Notes under the pieces: generated by a model | The model's database searches: none | The model's input: only the letters and a program-made list of their open reading frames with translations | What the model was told of the DNA's origin: nothing | In this document: positions 36,501 through 38,086 of the stretch, in pieces | How positions within the stretch are numbered: position 1 is the first letter of the stretch | Layout of the letters: each line of letters opens with the position of its first letter | Made by a program: the position numbers and the translations under genes | Assembly (NCBI GenBank): GCA_945874805.1 | Contig: CAMCJI010000006.1 | Location: 1 to 42,197, forward strand | Length of the DNA stretch: 42,197 nucleotides | Source of the DNA: Asaia bogorensis | GTDB lineage: Bacteria; Pseudomonadota; Alphaproteobacteria; Acetobacterales; Acetobacteraceae | Reading direction: 5' to 3'

Positions 36501-38081
36501 AACGACACCATCTACACCACGCTCGCGCATTACGACCTGGCGGCCAATATCGAGGCGATCGTCTACTCCGGCGCTGGCGACTTCTCCTCTGCCGGCAACG
36601 CGCTCGGCAACCTGCTCTTCGGCGGCAACGGGGCCGACACGCTGGACGGGGCCGGCGGCAACGACACGCTGAACGGTGTCGCCGGCGCCGACAGCTTGAT
36701 CGGCGGCACGGGGCTGGATACCTTCATCGTCACCGGCGCCCAGCTCGCCACCCCCGGCTTCGGCATCGACGCCGGCTCCGAGTGGGACTCGCTGGTCTTC
36801 GCCGGCAACATCACCGGCGCGGTGGATGCCAACTTCGCCGGCATGTCGCACCTGGAGGTGATGCTGTTCACCGGCACCGGCGCCCAGTCGGTGACGCTGG
36901 GCAACAACGCCGCCACCGCCTATGACGGTTCCATCTTCGCCTACGCCCCGGTCGCCACCTCGGTGAACCTCGACGCCAGCGCGATGACGACGGGCCGCAT
37001 CACCGTCTTCGGCACCGCCAACGCCGACACCATCATCGGCGGCGCCCTCAACGACATCATCATCGGCAACGGTGGTGGCGACAGCCTCTCCGGCCTCGGC
37101 GGCAACGACAACTTCACCGTCACCACCGCCAACCTCGCCGCCCCCGGCCTGCGTATCGACGGCGGCATCGGCTACGACACGCTGCTGGTCAACGGCAACC
37201 TCGCCGGCACGACGGACGCGCAGTTCACCGACTTCGCCAACCTCGAGGAGATCCGCATCGTCGGCTTCGGCGCCCAGTCGATGACCTTCGGTGCGCTCGC
37301 CGCGGCGGCCTTCGGCGGTGCCATCTCGGTGCAGGCGCCGAACGCCACCAGCCTGAGCATCGACGGCAGCGCGCTGGCAACCTCCAAGCTGACCGCCTTC
37401 GGCACCGCCGGTGCGGACAGCCTGACCGGCGGCAGCCTGAACGACACGCTGTTCGGCTCCGGCGGGGCAGACAGCCTCACCGGCGGCGGCGGCAACGACC
37501 AGTTCGTCATCACCGGCACCCAGCTCACCGCCGGCACCACGGGCATCGACGCCGGCACCGGCAGCGACCTGCTGATCCTGCAAGGCAACTTCAGCAGCCC
37601 GGCCGCCATGTCCTTCATCGGCATGTCGGGTCTCGAGACGCTGATGTTCGCCGGCACCGGCGCCCAATCGCTCGTGCTGGGCGCCAATGCGGCCACCGCC
37701 TTCGGCGGCAGCATCTTCGCCTACGCGCCCGCGGCGACCTCGGTGAACCTCGACGCCAGTGCGATGACCAGCGGGCGGATCACCGGCATCGGCACCGCCG
37801 GCGCCGACACGCTGGCCGGCGGCACCGGCAACGACCTGTTCACCGGTTCTGCCGGGGCGGATCTGTTCAATGTCGGCCTGGGCCAGGATGTGATCAGCGA
37901 CTTCATCCCGGGCCTGGATCGCATAGGCCTGCAATCCGGCGGCTTCGTGGACTTCGCCTCGCTCTCGCCCGCCATCAGCAACGTCGGCGGCAGCGCGGTC
38001 ATCGACCTCGGCGGCGGCAACCAGCTCACGCTCACCGGCGTGCTCAAGGCCTCGCTCTCCGCCGGCGACTTCGTCTTCTGA
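15585..38081 (+). CDS. Giant RTX (haemolysin-type calcium-binding repeat) secreted protein, 7498 aa
   Basis: The protein is almost entirely built from GGxGxDxL-type RTX nonapeptides that fold as calcium-binding beta-rolls. Layout by residue: RTX and VDL-type modules (1-140); nidogen-like domain (about 143-352); VDL-type modules (about 365-1020); irregular Tyr/Ser-rich beta-roll (1020-1420); nine roughly 283-residue units resembling T1SS_VCA0849 target domains (1420-3730); seven roughly 353-residue units (3900-6210); nine roughly 82-residue D-x-Y-x-V units (6280-7035); three 130-residue units (7040-7406); and an RTX secretion tail ending LSAGDFVF. There is no N-terminal signal peptide, as expected for type I export. 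It is strongly acidic, very poor in Lys, and I found only three Cys by eye. The ATG at 15585 follows GGGAGA at good spacing; the upstream TTG at 15396 is the -35 element. The next gene begins five bases after the stop. Likely an adhesin or matrix protein; ligand unknown. Confidence 0.93.
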   Translation: MSPIDGTTVDDSLPGTVGDDSLRGLAGADTLFGDDGNDSLNGGPGGDSLDGGAGSNIVDASDAPAAVAIDLSTQRLAGSDGEDTLANIGGAVGSAFADTIIGDAAANLFSGGTGRDVLTGGEGEDTIEGGDGGDVIYGNLGAGPIFTNLAESYLTHGNTLVNGLGGTAGFGENAIPVGDDNNFGPVDITAVFGGASLNFAGLMIASMSISTNGWMSFNSGGFIAGYNKDLDTRAGAHSASPGGTSTGANRVWYDLDIPNHTVTVTWDDVGQYSFGTANHAFQIQLIGDGLGSGQFALVLRHEVISTAGGSVSVTNGLSYSQQIFTSYSQLATALGNTGVAGLNVFPQYSDIPNFAIGAANLLDGGNGDDLIYGAGAADTLLGGSGKDTLIGGASGDSLDGGAGGSDVASYGHDTQGVSVDLSTGLATDGWGGTDTLVGIEDVHGSGFADTIIGDGGANVLGGGAGSDSIDGGAGDDTIGGGGGNNTLAGGSGVNTLSFSGANASVTVNLATGSATNAGGGTDQLSGFQNIIGSGFSDSLTGDGGDNVFRGGAGPDTINGGGGRNRTDYTGTIGTVYADLASGFATDGFGSGDQLSNIQDVTGGALEDELLGDGAANHLIGGGGSDQLTGRGGDDTLEGDGSAIASYESATVAITADLAAGTATDGEGGTDSLIGISAVAGGTGDDTLLGDAADNTLSGFAGDDSLDGRGGINTAWYQNSAGGESGSGPLTTPGVIVDLSLGAATDAFGGHDTLSGMQNVMGSRGNDLLIGDASANMLTGGGGDDTIGGGAGADTLDGGEGSGDVLSYREAGVGVAVDLAAGTGTAGGATDSLSGFERVIGSAHGDTLLGDAADNTLSGGGGSDSMDGRGGQNAAFYGFDTAGGITVYLTAGRATQAGGSTDTLVGFQGVEGTDFADTLLGDEGANSLIGGLGDDSIAGLGGDDTLGGGGGSNTLDGGTGFNAVTYEEAAGAVTLDLSTGGASVAGGGVDSLLGSFTVVIGSMFSDSLRGDAGNNQLQGNAGNDTLDGADGDDSLNAGNGNALLHGGEGADTLSGNSGSASLYGDAGADSIFGYLYTGVFEGGLGNDTLIASEGTATLIGGDGNDSMQSYNGTSSLDGGAGVDSLEAQAGTATLSGGDGADSFQIYSATASILGGAGNDSVNANFSNATIDAGLDDDQINAYGTQGLLATGDGADTINANESSGATLDGGAGGDSIYSSGTAQNDSVIGGDGADTINNSHYYTTTGATIDAGAGDDSVYTFGYAAHDTVLGGSGNDTLEAYTYNAESGSTLSGGEGNDSLRGYSDLGFNSLSGGIGADSLTSDGNTGGTVDGGDDGDSIYGQAYAGAMSLAGGAGGDTILAYGGSFGANTIAGGDGNDSILASSSATTMTVTGGDGADTIDMPSGHVTADGGAGDDLFLNVATYSSFGASQLTGGLGVNTYRLASSISPGPVAVIADFKTGIGGDVLDLSELLPSLVGLGAGDPFAEGYLVLEIAAADTLLLLDPDGTGGGSLPTAILRLTGTDIDAFASANFNPPFVPNSTTGLTLPGDAGDNLINGSPNPDSLSGDDGNDTINSGSGADTVIGGLGNDSLTGGAGDDTMDGGTGNDSVYGDAGNDCIEGASGSGDDLLVGGTGDDTLFAGLGGGNDTFLGGDGNDLLDATASVGANSLQGDAGDDTMTGSDGADTFFDSSGANSMAGGAGADRFEAVSNGTGADSLNGGTGSDSFILGWVPGALADTVSGFAGGPAGDIIDISALFGWFSGLPGGTNPFVQGHLRLIDDGAGGTLLQIDANGPDSGGTVFTTVLALAGVAPASLTIDNFSPAHQPFGLGDVITGTPDPELLTGTVNNDTVIGLEGNDSLAGGYGHDSIEGRADNDQLEGQAGNDTIDGGGGANTLYGNQGNDLLLVDPGSVGNLLIGESGGDTLTGGSGADTLYGGIGNDSLNASGAATGSLLYGESGNDSAGGGAGNDTFQDYEGSNVLSGGAGDDRFEYVAYHTAANTITGGDGADFYQLFWYPWSGTPTTTITDFAGGLGGDVLDISNVWLTGLPYASNPFTSGFMSLTVDGTDTLLVVDADAAAAGYAPQTVLRLLNIAPAAITYANFAPGWAPDGVGLLFTGTPASDTLNGTPNGDTLQGLESNDYLSAGWGNDSVVGGDGIDSMYGDYGADTLIASSGGADMHGGEGSDLLDSSAAVGGSNLAGDGGNDTLLAGPGGAGTIYGGSGNDSIDGSPASSAMYIAGNAGDDTATSGAGNDTFDDYEGANSLTGGDGNDLFRNVAYGSSANTISGGAGVDTYQLNWYGYLSSPGAVITDFAAGPGGDVIDVTSVNLYGMSYGANPFTTGFFVLAVDGTDTLLRVDADAGGAGYTWQTVLRLQGIAPASLGLANFTPNYSPTGAGLLFPGTPGPDTLTGTANNDTFTGLDSNDSVQAGWGDDSIDGGLGNDTLVADYGNDSIIGGGGADVIYAGEGNDTVDASASAVAVYIEGNGGDDSILGGLAGGSLYGQAGNDTIDIAGSAVATSLIGGSGNDSLVGGSGADVFTDYEGNNTLIGGDGDDRFNDVGYSLGNVYTGGAGSDLYVFNWIATYGFEQMVTITDFAAGAGGDVLDLNYLPTYPRPYASNPFTMGYVYFEDYAGGTQLMVDIDGPGATYFAYRVLNLQGVSAAQITVHNIAPSFSQDGIGLLLTGTPGPDTLDGTASNDTILGEASNDVLRGGWGEDSIASGSGTDTLEGSYGADTLVATGSGGNLYGGEGSDSIDATGAAGAYYFQADGGDDTLRAGPGGGSLYGGEGNDSLDASAATANATLRGDGGNDSLVGGAGNDTIEDTTGTNTLSGGGGNDLFTYVGYNSTNTYTGGAGSDTYAMYLYPWYTSPTAVITDFATGPGGDKVDLNGVWMTGLPGGTNPFVAGFMQVVADGTSTLLQIDADGDGLTYGWHTAIVFQNTAHTDFTVQNFTPSFGPFGDGLEVTGDAGANDLDGSASDDTINGLAGNDTVNAGGGNDTVGGGDDNDLIYGEGGSDSLFGGTGADTIDGGSGADLLEGGDDADLLGDTSGSNTLDGGAGEDIFTGLGGGGTNTITGGTGSDLYQFSWSPGATIATVTDFATGPGGDRLDIASLLGWMSGRAYYENPFTTGHLRLLQDGANTRLQLDRDGTAGATHTWEDVLLLQAVLPAAFTIDNVTPSFSPTGIGLTLTGTVGPDSLTGSFSDDSIDGLAGNDTISASYGNDSVLGSDDVDVIFGDEGNDTLIDGTGNSTIYGGIGNDSLSTGAAGHVYLQGDGGNDTLAATGGSATLYGGDGADSLTALAGANYLSGQAGDDSLTGGVGNDTFDDWQGDNVFDGGGGNDVFHNVGYSGNATITGGPGAHQNVYNLNWAAGSGVLTEITDFRSGPGGDVLVVTQIVNSVLTGYTTGSNPFLPANGYFRLVPGGVGITLFQVDVDGAAGGGTWQTVVQFAGRAPADFALENFSPTFSPTGVGVNNTGTPVADTMNGTASDDTLTAGDSNDVLVGGFGNDCLQGEAGFDALYGEQGNDTLIGGEDGDTLYGGAGHDFLEGDSGAGNDYIDGDVGDDTLLGFAGNDTLNDYQGNNSFDGGSGADRFQNVAYGTGTDVFTGGTNADTYELQWRPGATADTITDFAGGPGGDMLVLSGILFLFSGWNGSDNPFSLGAGYLQMAADGAGNTLLQIDTAGTGGATGWTTMLQFDGRAPGDFDIDNFAPSYSPSGGGLLIIDTDQPHVLYGSASNDTIIGNAGNDTVYAGYGDDSVEGSVAQDYLFGQGGDDTLLGGEGRDTLYDYEGSNSLNGGTEDDVLSGNGTLSGGAGNDTVGGTGTLSGNDGNDSLAGSSSLDGGDGNDTLAGSGELEGGTGNDSLTATAAGTTLSGGAGEDSFSGAAGPAGTSIDGGAQYDAVVFTGNRANYLITNNGDGTYTVTDSTPGAPNGPDTVTGIELLVFADQEYQIVPTVQGIFWEDTLGIDNSLEPFNGRDPIVYGNVDPANQLAGDDTLLGQAGADRLNGGAGADSVTGDGGNDVLWGNSGADVLSGGAGADSLHGDTGEDTLLGDADNDLMDGGQHDDSLDGGQGADTLTDAQGDNSFDGGIGNDSLTGTGTMAGGLGDDTLTGRGNLDGQAGDDSLSSGTNPATALFGNTGFDTLYGIGTLSGGADNDLINTTNSTALGDEGDDTLIGLMYAGIAYSGDEDLRGGSGNDLINAHWGDDTLLGEQGDDTLLGGDGTDSLSGGTGADTMTGGTGDDTIDGGTGDNVAVYTAVRARYSVIQDGTGGYLVIDNRGTDGRDTVSNVQILRFPDVDFEPTVANTGTIVEGGSGDDGLGGGAFDDSISGGDGNDTVRSSDGNDLITGGDGHDELDAGEGNNVASGGDGADTITAGGGDDQLFGGAGANQIGGGLGNDTITAGDGANNIGGSGGNDSIAAGSGGNTIYGGLGADTILSGAGDDSLNGDDGDGGGDDSIDGGTGANTIDGAEGNDTLRGSGALQGGVGTDVLIGDGTLEGGADGDVLSGSGILLGGLGADQLSGAGNLDGGEGGDLILLSSGTGLGGDGNDTLTATTGTAIFFTGGSGEDSLSGNAGNDILQGNAGDDNFNSGGGDDILYGGSGYDTAFYSGPKSAYVKIDNPDGSVTLIDSRPGGTGTDLLIGFEHITFADSGSYDLAGGGLLGLFIDGTGFDDILSGDFGPDTIIGWDTATDGPPAPDGNDILTGDVGADSIDAGSDTLIGGDGHDHMYAGGDDDTVTGGDGNDSIDGGQGADTIDAGAGNDYVTDTTGFNSLQGGEGSDYIGGTGTLDGAAGNDTLQSTGSADLLTGMAGNDVLTGNGTLQGGADNDTISGNGTLDGGTGADSIYSGGNQHAALLGGDGADSLTGNGTLWGDAGNDLIYTAGDEAFGGGDNDTLNGLLALYGYPYSGNETFHGEAGHDSLWGWYGNDSLYGDADHDTIFGDIGDDQLFGGTGINLAIFDSLRDFCSIVQNGEGGHLVRDNRLFVGNNQGLDTIADLQTLAFDDLVFAVDTPGINTGIITPVTGLATIGTAFDDSMDGGATADSLAGDTGNDLIDGKAGHDSLHGEAGNDVLWGRTGDDTVDGGTGHDVLYGDDGDNDITGAAGHDSIFANDGNNRITGNAGADRIQAGSGDNTIDAGTENDLVLAGVGHNLIYGLDGDDTLNGGGELHGQLGDDSLNSGTVAFSLLHGNDGDDTLYGNGTLYGDDGHDLINTTNDSAFGNDGNDTLIGVMYGNPPYSGNETLDGGDGADVLYGDDGADSLIGGLDSDSLSGGGGGDTLRGGQGADTFIGGGGSDLIKGGGVGLADPLAKDVAIYDGLRQNYTVVQYGEIVLELTHLSYDAPVYIFDNRVGSPDGSDTLIGITKLSFADGFYVAAANPGVLIDDSASFTNDTIAGLDATFPASLGHAGSGDDTVLGGHGNDSINALSGADSIDGGAGNDIILAGTENDAVRGGTGHDSVDGGTGDNIVSGDDGNDSITSYSGFDQLYGNAGNDTIRAGTGDDFVDGGSEADSGGLDSLFGEAGDDTLLAGNGASTLSGGTGHDQLFGSVAADSLNGDEGNDSLLGNGGADTITDSTGQNHIDGGDDADSLTGRGSLNGGAGDDTLRGSTGNDVLTGGADNDSALYDTSRAFTSIIALAGGGYAVVDNRETNPANLGADTVDGIETLFFSDTSFTPDQPGVNTGAVFTAAVPPLADPTLGSSLLGTAFDDSLAGDEGNDTLGGEDGNNRVDGGSGDDSIFATGTGNNVLLGGAGHDTASGSEGRDWIAGYDGPDSLMGNGGADTILGEFGDDTIDGGSGDDSITGGPDSNNITAGTGNDTVEGGEGAQTIAGNDGNDSLTGGTGIYGNSTMTGDAGHDTMHGTGTLWGGADNDVISGEGSLAGDAGNDSITGSGTLAGGDGADTLVGLSVDPQTSGYYRLVSAGELITQIQFDIDGAAELYGWQTALTVYGVNPGSVLVYHAPMLTGTTGVTMAGGTGNDTLNGSSGNDGFIDTNGNNVFNGGGGNDIFHSVSRGTGADTYNPGPGPHAHLYQLAWQPGSTADIISDWNASGFFGDRIDISGVLLTLNTLNGGEGADSLSGSGTLSGGGGNDSITGRGQLDGGTGEDSLTGLAGDDILLGGVGDDSLQGAGGSDQLDGGAGTNYAYYAGPRSHYTVAYAGLNGDGVQTFRIVDNFADTSAALGDADTLTNVQFAVFDDAIVPLDPESVGIIFNGSTNPDTMIGDVGPDTLEGFGGNDSIEGRGGADSLIGDNDQDTIDGGEGNDTLDGGDGDDSLLGGVDDDLYIVSNPGDVVVELPGEGSDTVQAEMNAYTLSANVEALTFFGTGGFSGMGNTGANTLTGGTGNDTLDGAAGDDHMIGATGDDTYLVDSVNDTPSESPGEGTDTIRLSGITTYSLATRPNIENLVYDGAIGATLTGNDGANTITGGSAGDSIDGGAGADSMAGNGGNDAYYVDNAGDLVSEAPASGNDSVYTTLHTYTLTDNVEALFANGDANPYTLIGNADANSISGGSGADSIDGAGGADAMAGGLGDDTYVIDTALDAITEAAAAGFDTLLTALAARSLDANVEAMTYTGAGNFSGTGNAGDNSLTGGAGADTLNGLAGIDILAGLGGSDRYFVDDVADQVIEASSAGSDSVYASSASYTLSANIEALFKTGPGTFAGTGNASDNLLAGGTGNDTLDGAGGGDTMVGGLGDDTYGVDSASDFAAENPGEGTDTVRTTLISYTLSSALENVEYTGAGNFTGFGNAAANRLTGNTGNDFLLGQGGNDTMAGGLGNDRYMVNEAADQVIENLGEGNDTVFTTLATHTLAANVEALTFDSVGSFTGRGNEIDNAITGGASNDLLIGFAGNDTLTGGGGADTMIGGLGDDTYIVDNSSDFAPENPGEGTDTVRTALLNYTLQANIENAERIGGGDFTVFGNGLDNRLTGGVGDDFLLGQGGNDTLTGANGNDRYSVGDAGDQVVEGVGEGNDTIYTTLAHYDLAANIEAIVYSGAGDFSSAGNALGNLLFGGNGADTLDGAGGNDTLNGVAGADSLIGGTGLDTFIVTGAQLATPGFGIDAGSEWDSLVFAGNITGAVDANFAGMSHLEVMLFTGTGAQSVTLGNNAATAYDGSIFAYAPVATSVNLDASAMTTGRITVFGTANADTIIGGALNDIIIGNGGGDSLSGLGGNDNFTVTTANLAAPGLRIDGGIGYDTLLVNGNLAGTTDAQFTDFANLEEIRIVGFGAQSMTFGALAAAAFGGAISVQAPNATSLSIDGSALATSKLTAFGTAGADSLTGGSLNDTLFGSGGADSLTGGGGNDQFVITGTQLTAGTTGIDAGTGSDLLILQGNFSSPAAMSFIGMSGLETLMFAGTGAQSLVLGANAATAFGGSIFAYAPAATSVNLDASAMTSGRITGIGTAGADTLAGGTGNDLFTGSAGADLFNVGLGQDVISDFIPGLDRIGLQSGGFVDFASLSPAISNVGGSAVIDLGGGNQLTLTGVLKASLSAGDFVF
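16012..16640 (+). other. Nidogen-like (NIDO) domain within the giant protein
   Basis: Residues about 143-352 break the RTX pattern with a globular, mixed-composition segment. It runs through SISTNGWMSFNSGGFIAGYN, ANRVWYDLDIPNHTVTVTWD, DVGQYSFGTANHAFQIQLI and GQFALVLRHEVI. The order (NGW-SF, V-W-DLD, VTVTWDDVGQY, N-AFQIQLI) matches the nidogen domain found in extracellular adhesion proteins. It is the only clearly non-RTX globular domain near the N-terminus. Assignment is from memory of the family pattern. Confidence 0.6.
16680..18640 (+). repeat. Array of VDL-type RTX modules (about 215-260 bp period)
   Basis: Eight units begin near 16835, 17096, 17308, 17535, 17785, 18020, 18237 and 18495; a ninth lies before the nidogen domain near 15780. 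Each has the pattern VxVDLxxGxAT, GGxDxLxGxExVxGSxFxD, then LxGDxxxNxLxGGxGxD. This form is common in serralysin-type C-terminal RTX regions. Confidence 0.85.
18640..19840 (+). repeat. Irregular Tyr/Ser-rich RTX beta-roll
   Basis: RTX turns (GGxGNDxL) continue but alternate with variable strands unlike those elsewhere, such as SIFGYLYTGVFEGG, INNSHYYTTTGATID and LEAYTYNAESGSTL. Tyrosine, serine and alanine are enriched. I see no regular higher-order period here. This makes it a candidate for a continuous solenoid with a distinct surface. Confidence 0.7.
19850..26770 (+). repeat. Nine tandem ~850-bp units carrying a T1SS target-like domain
   Basis: The anchor motif ITDF (or a variant) occurs near 19941, 20800, 21658, 22509, 23358, 24204, 24870, 25720 and 26467. 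Most spacings are 846-859 bp, with two shorter units (666 and 747 bp). Each unit reads G-x-DxYxLxW, xITDFAxGxGGDxLD, NPFxxGxLxL, TLLxVDxDGxxGG, a hydrophobic strand, NFxPxxSPxGxGL, then a short RTX run. This resembles the T1SS_VCA0849 domain, normally found once near the C-terminus of RTX adhesins. A degenerate split copy appears near 33290-33780. Confidence 0.85.
27280..34210 (+). repeat. Seven tandem units of ~1060 bp with a non-RTX beta insert
   Basis: A strand-rich insert of the form Y-x-x-xRAxYxV...DGxYxVxDxR...DTVxGIExLxFxD recurs near 27291, 28346, 29410, 30461, 31530, 32459 and 34024. The first four spacings are 1051-1069 bp, then 929 and 1565. Between inserts run canonical RTX repeats and an unusual alternation of GxGTL strands with GGxGNDxL turns. 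Several units also contain a PYSGNE or YSGDE segment (near 28145, 30310 and 31305). Confidence 0.82.
34425..36690 (+). repeat. Nine tandem ~250-bp RTX units (D-x-Y-x-V type)
   Basis: Units begin near 34440, 34685, 34940, 35185, 35440, 35680, 35925, 36200 and 36450. Each has D-x-Y-x-V-D-x-xxD-xVxE, a Gly-Glu-Gly-x-DTV turn, YTLxxNVExL, GxGxFxGxGN, then RTX nonapeptides. The period is about 82 residues. This unit type is common near the C-terminus of alphaproteobacterial RTX proteins. Confidence 0.87.
36700..37800 (+). repeat. Three 390-bp units near the C-terminus
   Basis: Units start near 36718, 37107 and 37498 (spacings 389 and 391 bp). Each contains FxVTxxxLxxPGxxIDxG, a LExxxFxGxGAQS strand, then AxxAFxGSIxAYAP, TSVNLDASAM and a short RTX turn. 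Units one and three are much more alike than either is to unit two; for example both have GSIFAYAP and TSVNLDASAMT. Confidence 0.87.
37800..38081 (+). other. C-terminal RTX secretion region of the giant protein
   Basis: The last 94 residues hold final RTX turns followed by QDVISDFIPGLDRIGL, a GGFVDFASL strand, VIDLGGGNQLTLTGV, and a terminal LSAGDFVF. This DxIxDFxxGxDRI...LxGVxxxxLxAxDFxF pattern, ending in a short hydrophobic tail, is the classic uncleaved secretion region recognised by type I (ABC/MFP/OMF) exporters. It shows that the very long reading frame is complete at its 3' end. Confidence 0.88.
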
Positions 38082-38086
38082 CCCGC

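Noticed and set aside
15585-38081. Possible CRISPR array suggested by dense direct repeats
   Set aside because: The repeats are coding, in frame, of varied length and specify RTX nonapeptides. There is no constant repeat-spacer pattern and no cas gene.
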